Under the pieces are notes generated by a model. The model had not been told where the DNA came from, searched no databases, and saw only the letters and a program-made list of their open reading frames with translations. The position numbers and the translations under genes are program-made. A DNA stretch of 64,000 nucleotides from Caballeronia sp. SEWSISQ10-4 2 (GTDB taxonomy: Bacteria; Pseudomonadota; Gammaproteobacteria; Burkholderiales; Burkholderiaceae), in assembly GCF_030464885.1 (NCBI RefSeq), contig NZ_JALPRJ010000023.1:57029-121028 (forward strand), in the 5' to 3' direction. This document shows, piece after piece, positions 36,001 to 44,659 of this stretch. Within the stretch, counting starts at the first letter, position 1; the number at the start of each line of letters is the position of its first letter.

Positions 36001-37659
36001 ATGGAACCTTCGGCTCACGTCGATACATTTGCCCGCGACAACCTGCCGCTGCCCGGCGAGTGGCCGCAGTTTCTGCTCGACAACCCGGATGTTGCTTATC
36101 CGGCACGCCTGAATTGCGCGGTCGAATTGCTGGACCGGATAATCGATGACCACCCGGAACGCGGGCAGGGAGCGCGGCCTGCGATCTGGTCGGACGTCGA
36201 TGGTGTTGCGCATGCAACCACGTACAACGAATTGCGCACGCGCGTGAACCAGACGGCGCATGTGCTGTCCGGCGTGATGGGACTGGTGCCGGGAAACCGC
36301 ATCTTGCTGCGCGGCCCGAACACGCTGCTTATGGCGATCGCGTGGCTCGCGTCCTTGAAGGCAGGGCTGGTGGTTGTGCCGACCATGCCGCTGCTGCGGG
36401 CAAAGGAACTGAAGCAGATCATCGACAAGGCGCAGGTTTCGGCCGCGTTATGCGATGCGCGACTGGTCGACGAACTCGCGCAATGCAGCGATCCCTCCAA
36501 CGCGCATTTTTGCGAAAACCTGCTGCGAACAAGGCTCTTTCATGACGACGGGGCCGATTCGGTCGATACGCTCGCTTCGCTTCAGCCCGCCGACTACACG
36601 GCGGTGGACACCGCTGCCGACGACGTCTGCCTGATCGCATTCACCAGCGGCACAACGGGAATGCCGAAGGGCTGCGTGCATTTTCATCGCGACGTGCTTG
36701 CTATGTGCGACCTGTTTCCGCGCCATGTACTCAAGCCCACCGCCGACGATATCTTCTGCGGCACGCCTCCGCTTGCGTTCACCTTTGGGCTCGGCGGGCT
36801 GCTGTGTTTTCCGCTGCGCGCGGGGGCATCGGTGGTGCTGATCGAACGGCTGACGCCGGAAACGCTGCTGCAGATCGTCGAGCGTTTTCGCGCGACGATC
36901 ATGTTCACGGCGCCGACCTTCTACCGGCAGATGGCGGGCCTCGCATCGCGGTTTGATTTATCGAGCCTGAGAAAAAGCGTATCGGCAGGTGAAGCGCTGC
37001 CTGACTCCACACGCAAGCTCTGGAGACAAGCCACGGGCCTGCAAATGATCGACGGAATCGGCAGCACTGAAATGATCCACATCTTTATATCGAGCGCCGA
37101 TGCACAGTCGCGCGATCGTGCGATCGGCCGTGCGGTGCCGGGTTATGTGGTCCAGGCTGTCGATGACGACATGCAGCCTGTTCCTGCCGGCGAGATCGGC
37201 ATGCTCGCTGTGAGAGGACCGACGGGGTGCCGTTATCTAAGCGATCCGCGGCAGCAAAAGTTTGTCCGCGAGGGATGGAACCTTCCGGGCGATTCGGTGA
37301 GCATCGACGCGGACGGGTACGTCTTTTATCAGTCCCGCGCTGACGACATGATCATCTCGGCCGGCTATAACATTTCCGGGCCGGAAGTCGAGAGCGCGCT
37401 CCTGCTGCATGAAGCGGTCGCGGAGTGCGGAGTGGTCAGCGCGCCCGACGACGAGCGCGGGCAAATTGCCAAGGCCTTTGTTGTTCTTAGCCCGGGGTTT
37501 GTCGCGAGCGATGCGCTTGTGGTGCAGCTACAGACGTTTGTGAAGGACCAGATCGCGCCGTACAAGTACCCACGTGCGATCGAATTTATCGATGCGCTGC
37601 CTCGCACCGAGACGGGCAAGCTAAAGCGTTTTGCATTGCGGGCAATGGCGGCGTCTTGA
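36001..37659 (+). CDS. abmG: 2-aminobenzoate (anthranilate)-CoA ligase
   Basis: A 552-residue AMP-forming aryl-CoA ligase of the benzoate-CoA-ligase group. It has P-loop-like FTSGTTGMPKGCVHFHRD (about 213-230), PPLAFTFGLGGLLCFPLRAG, the adenylate motif DGIGSTEMIHIFIS and hinge YQSRADDMIISAGYNISGPEVE, with the catalytic Lys in TGKLKRF near the end. It makes anthraniloyl-CoA, the entry substrate of the monooxygenase/reductase. It is the last gene of the operon, 14 bp after RidA. The symbol follows the Azoarcus evansii cluster; a specificity for benzoate or salicylate cannot be excluded from sequence. Confidence 0.85.
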   Translation: MEPSAHVDTFARDNLPLPGEWPQFLLDNPDVAYPARLNCAVELLDRIIDDHPERGQGARPAIWSDVDGVAHATTYNELRTRVNQTAHVLSGVMGLVPGNRILLRGPNTLLMAIAWLASLKAGLVVVPTMPLLRAKELKQIIDKAQVSAALCDARLVDELAQCSDPSNAHFCENLLRTRLFHDDGADSVDTLASLQPADYTAVDTAADDVCLIAFTSGTTGMPKGCVHFHRDVLAMCDLFPRHVLKPTADDIFCGTPPLAFTFGLGGLLCFPLRAGASVVLIERLTPETLLQIVERFRATIMFTAPTFYRQMAGLASRFDLSSLRKSVSAGEALPDSTRKLWRQATGLQMIDGIGSTEMIHIFISSADAQSRDRAIGRAVPGYVVQAVDDDMQPVPAGEIGMLAVRGPTGCRYLSDPRQQKFVREGWNLPGDSVSIDADGYVFYQSRADDMIISAGYNISGPEVESALLLHEAVAECGVVSAPDDERGQIAKAFVVLSPGFVASDALVVQLQTFVKDQIAPYKYPRAIEFIDALPRTETGKLKRFALRAMAAS

Positions 37660-37694
37660 TGCGAGCGGTACCTTGTAGTTGACGATTCACAGCC

Positions 37695-38336
37695 CTAACG
37701 TGGTTTGCCCCGGGCACTCTTGCGGGTGTTCCCGGAGCGAGGCGCATCTTTCTCCGCCAATGCGCCGCCGTTCATCTGCTCCATCCAGGACAACGCGTCA
37801 ACGTACGACAAGAACTGCTGGAGATACCCCGGTGATAGCTCGCGCATCAGCGAGAGCGACCGGTGCACGAGGCTACTTGAGTTGAGCGGACCGGCATTCC
37901 CCGGCACTTGCGCAAGCGACTGCAGAAACTGTTTCTCGGTACTGAGCTTGGTCCAGACTTCCCTGAAGTAGTCGAGCACCTCCAGTTCTGGATAGGAGGA
38001 GGGCCGGGGCGCGGCCGCGGGCCTTTCGCTATCAGAGGGCGCATGGCCAGCCATGTAATCGATTAGTCCCGCAAGTGCTCCGCGAGCGGGCTCGTCTGGC
38101 GATGTCGCGACAACTCTGGATGCGACGCTCTCGATATCGCCGGCATAGGCCTCGATCAGCTTCGACAGCCTGTCGTCCAGGATACGTCGCGCCTCGCCGC
38201 TGTGGCCGGCCGCCCGCCGATCCAGTGCCTCGATGAAATGAAAACGGACCGGATCCAGGCGATCGGCGCCGCGCTCGCGCCATGCGTCGAGCATCGCCCG
38301 GGCGTCGCTTGCCACGCCACTACCGCTACTACTCAT
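37695..38336 (-). CDS. DUF2894 domain protein
   Basis: A 213-residue soluble protein with no signal peptide or membrane segment. It has an N-terminal helix LLDAWRERGADRLDPVRFHFIEALDRRAAG, a Pro/Ala linker, then YFREVWTKLSTEKQFLQSLAQVPGNAGPLNSSSLVHRSLSLMRELSPGYLQQFLSYVDALSWMEQM and a basic tail. It matches DUF2894 as I recall it. Function is unknown. Its ATG overlaps the stop of the OmpA-domain gene, and it ends the DUF3348-DUF802-OmpA-DUF2894 operon, where it may be a cytosolic partner of the motor-like complex. Confidence 0.75.
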   Translation of the reverse strand: MSSSGSGVASDARAMLDAWRERGADRLDPVRFHFIEALDRRAAGHSGEARRILDDRLSKLIEAYAGDIESVASRVVATSPDEPARGALAGLIDYMAGHAPSDSERPAAAPRPSSYPELEVLDYFREVWTKLSTEKQFLQSLAQVPGNAGPLNSSSLVHRSLSLMRELSPGYLQQFLSYVDALSWMEQMNGGALAEKDAPRSGNTRKSARGKPR

Positions 38337-38977
38337 GGGGCTTTCACCGTTGCGGTCGACGGCCTCGGGACAGGCGCAATTTCCACTCGCCGGTTCCTCG
38401 CTCGTCCCTGGTCGTCGGCATTGGAGCTCACTGGCTGCCCGGAGCCGAACGCTGCCGCGAACACCGAGGAGGCGGAGACACCTTCATCGATCAAGGCACG
38501 GGTCACCGTCAACGCGCGCTGGGCCGACAGCTCCCAGTTGTCTGCAAAGCGACGGTTGCCGTCCCGCACTTGCCGGTCGTCGGTAAAGCCGCTGACCATG
38601 AGGATCTCGTCATTGGCCCGGAGGTAAGCGGATAGGGGACCGGCCAGGCTCTTCAATACTTCCCTGCCTTCCGGCTGCAATTGGGCGGAGTTCAGCGCGA
38701 ACAACACGCTGCCGTTGATGCCGATGCGCCCGTTGACCAGCGTCACCCGTCCCGCAGCAAGCGGCCCTGCTAGCGCCTGCTCCAGGGTCTTGCGGCGTTG
38801 CGTTTCCATCTGCCGCTGCCGGACCTCCTGTTCCAGCCTGCTTGAGAGTTCCAGCTGCATGCCGATGACACCCACCAGGATCAGCATGAAGGCGCCCAGC
38901 AGCACCGACATCAGGTCGGCGAACGCGGGCCATATCGGAGCCGTCGGCTCGACGCCGCCGTCGATTTCTTCGCTCAT
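38333..38977 (-). CDS. MotB/ZorB-like OmpA-domain protein
   Basis: A 214-residue protein with a single N-terminal membrane helix, WPAFADLMSVLLGAFMLILVG. Asp21 lies at the helix start, where MotB and ZorB carry their ion-binding Asp. A short coiled coil (about 45-70) leads to an OmpA peptidoglycan-binding domain with VLFALNSAQLQPEGREVLKSL, VSGFTDDRQ, WELSAQRALTVTRALIDEGV and ARNRRVEI. It should pair with the DUF802 protein as the stator half of an ion-driven motor. ATGA overlaps join it to DUF802 upstream and DUF2894 downstream. Confidence 0.85.
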   Translation of the reverse strand: MSEEIDGGVEPTAPIWPAFADLMSVLLGAFMLILVGVIGMQLELSSRLEQEVRQRQMETQRRKTLEQALAGPLAAGRVTLVNGRIGINGSVLFALNSAQLQPEGREVLKSLAGPLSAYLRANDEILMVSGFTDDRQVRDGNRRFADNWELSAQRALTVTRALIDEGVSASSVFAAAFGSGQPVSSNADDQGRARNRRVEIAPVPRPSTATVKAP

Positions 38978-41070
38978 GCCGCTTCGGCTCCGGCAGAAGC
39001 CCGGCGGCCGGCAAGCTGTTGCAGGTCTTCGACGATCTGCCTCTGCGACATCATGCTCAAGTCGATGACTTCCCGAGCCTGCGCCACGTAATAGGCAAGC
39101 TGTTCGTCACTGCGCGCGAGGGACTTGTCCAATGCGGCTTCGATACGCTGCAGATGAACTACCAGCTTGTCGTTCGACTCGCCGAACACCTGTACGGCCG
39201 CTCCGAATGCTTCACCCAGGCTCGCCACCTCGACGGCGCTGCCGGTGACCTGCGCGGCAACGGCGCCCAACTTCCCAGTCTCAAGCTCGACCTTGTCGGT
39301 GAAGCGGGTGCCGACACGACCCAGCAAATCCGCCGACGTGGTGACCAGTGCGTCGACGGCTGAGCGCTGCTCGGTGGAGGCATGGTTCACGGCATCGAGC
39401 AGGGTTTCCAGCGTCGCCAGCAGGCGGCTGCGCTCCTCCAGCATCGCGGTGTCGCGGACCATGCTGTCGGAGAGCTTCTGGCGCAGTTCGGCGACGACTT
39501 CGGCCGCGGCTTTTGGGGCTTCCGATGCGGCTTGCACGAGCCGGGAGATCTCGGCGATCGTGTTGCTGGCGTGCGCCTGAGTCTGGGCCGAGATGTCACG
39601 CGCGGTCTGCGCCAGCGTGTCGCAAATCTCCTGCTGCCGGCTCGCGGTGCGCGTGCCCGTCTGCTCCCATTCGCTGCTCAACGTAGCGGCCATCGAACCG
39701 AGCGTCTCGGTCCATACCGCCAGCCGTTGCTGGTCCCGCGACGCCAATTCCGCTTGCAAGTCCGCATGCGACTGGCCCACGGTGCGCAGCAGCGACGCCG
39801 AGTGCAGCTCGAAGGTCGCTGCGGCCGCCGCCAGGGCTTGCTGGTTGTGGCCCGCCAGCTTCTCGCCGACGCGCTCTTGCTGCGACAGCGCCTGCTTCCA
39901 CGCTTCCGACACACTACCCGCCGTGGCATCGAGTCGCGCGGAGACGCCGTCCAGCAGGCCGGCCGAGCGCTGCTCGAAGGTTTCGGTGAATCGATCCAGA
40001 GAGGTGCGCAGGTCTTGGGTAAGCGCCTCGCTGGATCGCTGGTGTCCTGCCAGTGCCTGGTTCCAGATGCCCGCCACGGTCGTGGTCGTCGCCTCGAAAC
40101 CGGTGGTCAGCCCGTCCAGCTGCCGCTGCACGGCATGCGTGACGGTATCGTGTAACGAGGTCGCCTCGCGCGCGAGACCTGCCATCGTGGCCTCCATGAC
40201 CGGCTGCAGCGCGGCGCTGGCGGCGCGGGCGCTTTCGGCGACGCTCGCCTTCATTGACTGCTCCACGGAGGAAGCCAGGCGAGTGTAGGCGACCTCGGTC
40301 TTGCCGTGGAAGGCGTCCTGACTGGCGATCTGCCGCTCGTTCAAGGCCAGATTCTGTTGCTCGATGGCCGCCATCATGGCCTGCAGCCGGTCGACCAGCG
40401 TGGGCATCATCTCGGCCTGCCTTTGCAGGAGCTTGAAGCTTTCCTCGCGCTGATGAGCCTTCGAGTAGACGCGCAACGTGGTCGCGATCTTCACGTCGAG
40501 CATCTGCGCCGCCTCGATCCGCTCGCGCCGGCACAACGCGGACAGCAGCCCCAGCATCGCGGATGTAGCCACGCCCGCGATCGAGGTGCCGAACGCAAAT
40601 CCCAGCCCCTTGACCGGCGCGGCCAGCGACGTGCGGATAGCCTGCAAGTCCGTCGCGCTATCCAGCGCCATCCCTGTGCCTCTCAGGGTCGCCACCATGC
40701 CCAGGAGCGTGCCCAACATGCCCAGCAATACTAGCAAGCCGACCAGATACGGCGTCAGCGCCGGGCCGGCCAACGCCACACGTTCACCCTCGATGCGCAG
40801 GCGCACCGCATTGCGCAGGCTGGGATGCAATGGGTCAAGCCAGACGCCCAGGCTGCGTGGTGGTTCGGACAGGCCCGTGACGGCACGCGTCAGGGTGGAA
40901 GTGGCTTGGCTGTAGCGCCGCAACTCGAGCGCACCCGCCAGGTAGCAGGCGCCAATCAACATGGTGACGGCCAGCGCCAGCGGGTTCGAGCCGACGTAGC
41001 CGGCGCCGATCCAGCACACGGCCGCCAGACCTACTAAAAACACAACAAGATTAAGAAGATTTCTGGACAT
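38974..41070 (-). CDS. DUF802 protein: MotA/TolQ/ExbB-like channel with long coiled-coil tail
   Basis: A 698-residue protein. Four membrane segments lie within the first 180 residues: LLNLVVFLVGLAAVCWIG, LALAVTMLIGACYLAGAL, YLVGLLVLLGMLGTLLGMVATL and GLGFAFGTSIAGVATSAMLGLLSAL. The LGMLGTLLGMV and GTSIAGVATSA blocks match the proton-channel helices of MotA/TolQ/ExbB proteins. The remaining ~500 residues are Ala/Gln/Glu-rich heptad-like coiled coil with repeated segments such as VSARLDATAGSVSEAWKQAL, resembling the long ZorA tail. The ATG at 41070 follows GGGA; TTG at 41103 is a poorer start overlapping DUF3348. Confidence 0.82.
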   Translation of the reverse strand: MSRNLLNLVVFLVGLAAVCWIGAGYVGSNPLALAVTMLIGACYLAGALELRRYSQATSTLTRAVTGLSEPPRSLGVWLDPLHPSLRNAVRLRIEGERVALAGPALTPYLVGLLVLLGMLGTLLGMVATLRGTGMALDSATDLQAIRTSLAAPVKGLGFAFGTSIAGVATSAMLGLLSALCRRERIEAAQMLDVKIATTLRVYSKAHQREESFKLLQRQAEMMPTLVDRLQAMMAAIEQQNLALNERQIASQDAFHGKTEVAYTRLASSVEQSMKASVAESARAASAALQPVMEATMAGLAREATSLHDTVTHAVQRQLDGLTTGFEATTTTVAGIWNQALAGHQRSSEALTQDLRTSLDRFTETFEQRSAGLLDGVSARLDATAGSVSEAWKQALSQQERVGEKLAGHNQQALAAAAATFELHSASLLRTVGQSHADLQAELASRDQQRLAVWTETLGSMAATLSSEWEQTGTRTASRQQEICDTLAQTARDISAQTQAHASNTIAEISRLVQAASEAPKAAAEVVAELRQKLSDSMVRDTAMLEERSRLLATLETLLDAVNHASTEQRSAVDALVTTSADLLGRVGTRFTDKVELETGKLGAVAAQVTGSAVEVASLGEAFGAAVQVFGESNDKLVVHLQRIEAALDKSLARSDEQLAYYVAQAREVIDLSMMSQRQIVEDLQQLAGRRASAGAEAA

Positions 41071-41080
41071 AGCGTCCCAG

Positions 41081-41824
41081 TTAGCTGGTGCGAAGGGCCG
41101 CAAGCAACCCTTCGACCGGTTGAAAACGAAGCTCCAGTTCGGCTAGCAACACGCTCTGCATATCCTTGCGGAACACGGCCAGCCATGCGCCCGGCGTGAT
41201 CGCTGGGGCATCCCCCGATGCTTGGGCGTCGGCCAGCGTCTTCTGCTCGGCCTGGCGCAAACGCTCGAAGTGCCCGCCGAGCAATCCGGGCACAGCGGCG
41301 AGCAAACTCCGCTCGCGCGGGCTCAACGCTCGCTCCATGACCGCATCCACCTCCGCCAGGCGAGTCATGGCAGGCGGCCTGGCGGCCAGCTTTTCCCGCA
41401 GGCGGCCGCGCAGGTTGCCGATACCCGTTTCCATCGCTTGCTGCATGGAGAGATAGCGCTGACGAAAAACCGGGTAGTCAGCCGCGGCGTCCGTGGGGGC
41501 TCCGTGCGAGGGCGCTTGCGCAGGCCCGTGCCGCTTGACGGCGGCGAGGGCGTTATTACCGACGATGGCATTCGCCAACGCGCTACGCACACGGGCGCAC
41601 TCGTTCTCCTCGGCGCTGCCGAGGGCTCGCACGCCAAAGGGTACGGCAGGCGGATTACCGTTTAGCGCCGTCGACAACGCGATGGCATCTGTCCAGTGGA
41701 GCCATTGGCTCAGCCGGTCCGAAAGCGATTGCCGGGATTCGGTAAATTCGACATCCATCAGGCGAGCAAGTAAGCGAATGAGCGTCGGGCCGCTGAAAGC
41801 TGTGCGCTGTGGGGCTTGCACCAT
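41081..41824 (-). CDS. DUF3348 family protein
   Basis: A 247-residue soluble protein: FSGPTLIRLLARLMDVEFTESRQSLSDRLSQWLHWTDAIALSTAL, then FRQRYLSMQQAMETGIGNLRGRLREKLA, and a C-terminal AWLAVFRKDMQSVLLAELELRFQPVEGLLAALR helix. It matches DUF3348, a Betaproteobacterial/Xanthomonad family of unknown function. It is the first gene of the motor-like operon and ends ten bases before the DUF802 ATG. It is probably a cytosolic accessory or regulator of the membrane complex, by inference. Confidence 0.75.
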   Translation of the reverse strand: MVQAPQRTAFSGPTLIRLLARLMDVEFTESRQSLSDRLSQWLHWTDAIALSTALNGNPPAVPFGVRALGSAEENECARVRSALANAIVGNNALAAVKRHGPAQAPSHGAPTDAAADYPVFRQRYLSMQQAMETGIGNLRGRLREKLAARPPAMTRLAEVDAVMERALSPRERSLLAAVPGLLGGHFERLRQAEQKTLADAQASGDAPAITPGAWLAVFRKDMQSVLLAELELRFQPVEGLLAALRTS

Positions 41825-42190
41825 ACCACCAGAGTCAAAAAGTCCGCTAGTTTACACGCCCGCGGGATGGGGGACGCTGACCGTTGATTAGTGGGGTGGG
41901 TGAGGGTGGAATTTCAGAGGGTTCGATACGCCACTCGCAATAGCCGGATTTCGGGCCCGACTTCCGGTCTTTGGCATGTTCGGCAAACGGCGGTTGGAGT
42001 CTCGCGGTTGAAGTTGGTATCACGTGCGCGTTGACAATCGGTGCCGGTTGTCGGGAGTAGACATTCGCGAGATCGCGGTCACGGCTCGGTGGGCACGTAT
42101 AGCCATGAGCCGAGAAGTAGTTCGGGATGCAGAACTACACGATGACGGCCTTGGACGAACATTTGCCGAAGGGCCCAAAGCGCAGCACCG
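41825..42190. other. Intergenic region, no supported gene
   Basis: About 366 bp between the start of the DUF3348 operon and the 3' end of the AraC gene. It must hold the DUF3348 promoter, but no clear consensus box is visible. An 84-codon frame (42024-42278) runs into the AraC gene on the opposite strand and has no motif. Confidence 0.35.
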
Positions 42191-43198
42191 TTATTTCAAA
42201 TGGCTGTTGCGCCAGGCGCGCGGGGTCACGCCGAAGCGTGAACTGAACCAGTTGGTGAAGGAGCCCTGCTGTGAGTAGCCCAGCAGTGCGGAAACCCGCC
42301 CGATGGGATAACGTGGGTTGCTCATATAGCGCACGGCAAGTTCGCCCCTGACTTCCTCGACCAGACGCGAGAAGCTGGTATGCGCCAGTTCAAGTTGGCG
42401 CTGCATGGTGCGAACGCTCAGACGTAAATGGCGGGCAACCAGCTCGACGGTGGCCTGCTCGAGGGGCAGCAACAAGTAGATCGCCTTGCGCACTTCCAGC
42501 GCGGTCGAGTCGACACCCGTCACGTTGAGTGAGTCCGCGAGGCTCTCGGCATATCGCACCAGTTCCGGGTCAGCGGCGGGATTCGGGTAATCGAGATCGG
42601 CGGCCGCACACACGAAGCCGTTGAAATCGCTGCCGAACTCCAACGGACAGCCGAAGAACCGTCGATGAAACGTCAGGTCTTTAGGTCCCTGATGAACAAA
42701 ATGGACGGACCGTGGTTTCCAGTGATCACCAAGCAGGGCGCTGGAGTGGCGCCAGAGGACACCGACCGCGAGTTCGATCGCCTGATTCGTTGGGGTACCC
42801 GGTTCGACGACCAGTTCTTCGCGGATGGTGACCGTTTCGCCCGCGTCCTCGACGTACACAGCCAGGGCTTCATTCAGCAGATGCCGGTATTCGGCTGTGG
42901 CCAGCAACACCTCGCGCAGCGTGCGCTTGTGCGCGAGCAGGACATTGACCACACCGGTACCGAACTTCTGCCGGGTCTCGGCCATTTGCAGCGCGAAAGT
43001 CGGGCATGACGCCTTTTCGGCCGTCAGTTCCAGCAGCCTGCACGCGGCGGCTGCCTGAATGCGATCGTCCGGATTCGCAAGCGCCGCGGTATCGATCCCG
43101 ACCTGCTGCGCAAGCTCGACCGGGTTCAGTCCGACCCGCCGCGTCACATCGAAATAGCCGCTCATGGCTACCGAGCGCAGCATCGATTCCATCGTCAT
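42191..43198 (-). CDS. AraC-family transcriptional regulator
   Basis: A 335-residue regulator. The N-terminal Arabinose_bd-like domain (about 20-210) is of the OruR/ArgR-like type, and the C-terminal AraC helix-turn-helix has TVELVARHLRLSVRTMQRQLELAHTSFSRLVEEVRGELAVRYM and IGRVSALLGYSQQGSFTNWFSSRFGVTPRAWR. It is divergent from the BKACE gene with about 240 bp between starts, so it is the probable activator of the 43.4-52.2 kb catabolic operon. Confidence 0.88.
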   Translation of the reverse strand: MTMESMLRSVAMSGYFDVTRRVGLNPVELAQQVGIDTAALANPDDRIQAAAACRLLELTAEKASCPTFALQMAETRQKFGTGVVNVLLAHKRTLREVLLATAEYRHLLNEALAVYVEDAGETVTIREELVVEPGTPTNQAIELAVGVLWRHSSALLGDHWKPRSVHFVHQGPKDLTFHRRFFGCPLEFGSDFNGFVCAAADLDYPNPAADPELVRYAESLADSLNVTGVDSTALEVRKAIYLLLPLEQATVELVARHLRLSVRTMQRQLELAHTSFSRLVEEVRGELAVRYMSNPRYPIGRVSALLGYSQQGSFTNWFSSRFGVTPRAWRNSHLK

Positions 43199-43439
43199 GC
43201 CTCCGCGCGCATCTTACGGGCAACGCCTTGCCGTCCGGTCATGAAAATGCCTCCCGCGCGCAATACCGGTGTTAACGCGTAGTGGCATGAAATGCTAAAA
43301 GGATGGCGCCCAATCATAAAAGTGTAACGCAGGATTGCCGTATCGTGCGGTCTCAACGGTTCATCATATTTCGACCAGTTTTCATGCGGCCAGCCGTGTC
43401 GCGAGCGTCGGAATACCGTCCCCCTAATTGGAGAACACG

Positions 43440-44495
43440 ATGCAATTCCTCGACGATTCGCTGCACCCCGAGAACCAGGACAAGGTTGTCATCACGATCG
43501 CTCCGTACGGCCCGGAATGGATGCCCGAGGACTTTCCGGAAGACATTCCGGTGACGATGGAGCAGCAGATCCAGAAGGCCGTCGATTGCTACAACGCCGG
43601 CGCGACCGTCCTGCACCTGCACGTGCGTGAACTGGATGGCAAGGGCTCCAAGCGCCTGTCGAAATTCAACGAACTCATCGCGGGTGTGCGCGCAGCCGTG
43701 CCGGACATGATCATCCAGGTCGGCGGCTCGATCTCGTTTGCACCGGAAGACGACGGCCAGGCCGCGAAGTGGCTGTCCGACGACACGCGTCACATGCTGG
43801 CCGATCTCGACCCGAAGCCCGATCAGGTGACGGTCGCGATCAACACCACGCAGATGAACATCATGGAGTTGCTCTATCCGGCATACCTGGAAGGCACGTC
43901 GCTGTCCAATCCTGGGCTCATGGCTGCCTACAGCGAAATGACGGTGCCCGCGGGTCCGGCCTGGGTTGAGGAACACCTGCGTCGCTTGCAGGCCTCGGGC
44001 ATCCAGCCGCACTTCCAGCTCACGGGCATCCATGCGCTCGAGACACTCGATCGCCTCGTGCGCAAGGGTGCCTACAAGGGTCCGCTCAACCTGACGTGGA
44101 TCGGTATCGGCGGGGGCTTTGACGGCCCGAACCCGTTCAACTTCTTCAACTTCGTGCACCGCGCGCCGGACGGCTGCACGGTCACGGCCGAGTCGCTGCT
44201 GAAGAACGTATTGCCGTTCAACATGATGGCGTTGGCCATGGGCCTGCATCCTCGCTGCGGCATCGAAGACACGATCATCGACCAGCACGGCAACAGGATG
44301 ACTTCGGTGCAGCAGATCGAACAGTGCGTGCGCGTGGCGCGCGAACTGGGCCGCGAGATTGCCTCCGGCAAGGAAGCGCGCGACATTTACCGCATTGGCG
44401 TGCAGTACGAAACGGCCGACGAGACGCTCGCGGCGAACGGGATGGCGCCGAATCGCAAGGCCGGTGTGAAGAACCTGCCGTTGCGCGCGGCGTAA
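43440..44495 (+). CDS. Beta-keto acid cleavage enzyme (BKACE, DUF849)
   Basis: A 351-residue TIM-barrel enzyme: VVITIAPYGPEW at the start and the zinc ligands in ATVLHLHVRELDGKGS. The ligand-binding region is IIQVGGSISF, and the C-terminal region has LAMGLHPRCGIEDTIIDQHG. BKACE enzymes condense a beta-keto acid with acetyl-CoA to give acetoacetate and a new CoA thioester; 3-keto-5-aminohexanoate and dehydrocarnitine are known substrates. The ATG at 43440 follows GGAG by seven bases; TTG at 43428 is in frame but has no site. It is the first gene of the AraC-controlled catabolic unit. Confidence 0.85.
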   Translation: MQFLDDSLHPENQDKVVITIAPYGPEWMPEDFPEDIPVTMEQQIQKAVDCYNAGATVLHLHVRELDGKGSKRLSKFNELIAGVRAAVPDMIIQVGGSISFAPEDDGQAAKWLSDDTRHMLADLDPKPDQVTVAINTTQMNIMELLYPAYLEGTSLSNPGLMAAYSEMTVPAGPAWVEEHLRRLQASGIQPHFQLTGIHALETLDRLVRKGAYKGPLNLTWIGIGGGFDGPNPFNFFNFVHRAPDGCTVTAESLLKNVLPFNMMALAMGLHPRCGIEDTIIDQHGNRMTSVQQIEQCVRVARELGREIASGKEARDIYRIGVQYETADETLAANGMAPNRKAGVKNLPLRAA

Positions 44496-44546
44496 AGGAT
44501 TGGAGCGCGGCTGACGCTTCGCGCATGCCGGGTTTCAAAGGTAGGG

Positions 44547-44566
44547 CTCCCCGGCATGCCGGGGAG
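44547..44566. repeat. Perfect 20-bp palindrome between BKACE and the MFS gene
   Basis: CTCCCCGGCATGCCGGGGAG is its own reverse complement. Transcribed, it would form a very stable GC hairpin with minimal loop. There is no U-run, so it is more likely an mRNA-processing or stabilising hairpin, or an attenuator, than a simple terminator. Confidence 0.6.
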
Positions 44567-44572
44567 GGTTGC

Positions 44573-44594
44573 GCGGTATCCATGCGGTATCCAT
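44573..44594. repeat. 11-bp perfect tandem repeat
   Basis: GCGGTATCCAT occurs twice in direct contact, just after the 20-bp palindrome and 65 bp before the MFS start. It could be a small operator or a slippage product. Confidence 0.6.
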
Positions 44595-44659
44595 AAAGGC
44601 CCGCTTTGTCCTGCAAGGCAAGGCGGTCGCCAACAAGCTGGACACGAAGGAGACGACTC

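Noticed and set aside
37695..41824. Full Zorya anti-phage system
   Set aside because: DUF802 and the OmpA-domain protein resemble ZorA/ZorB only at the motor level. No ZorC, ZorD helicase or ZorE nuclease is present, so the label is not justified.
43353..44288. 311-codon minus-strand frame opposite BKACE
   Set aside because: Antisense shadow without start signal or motif.
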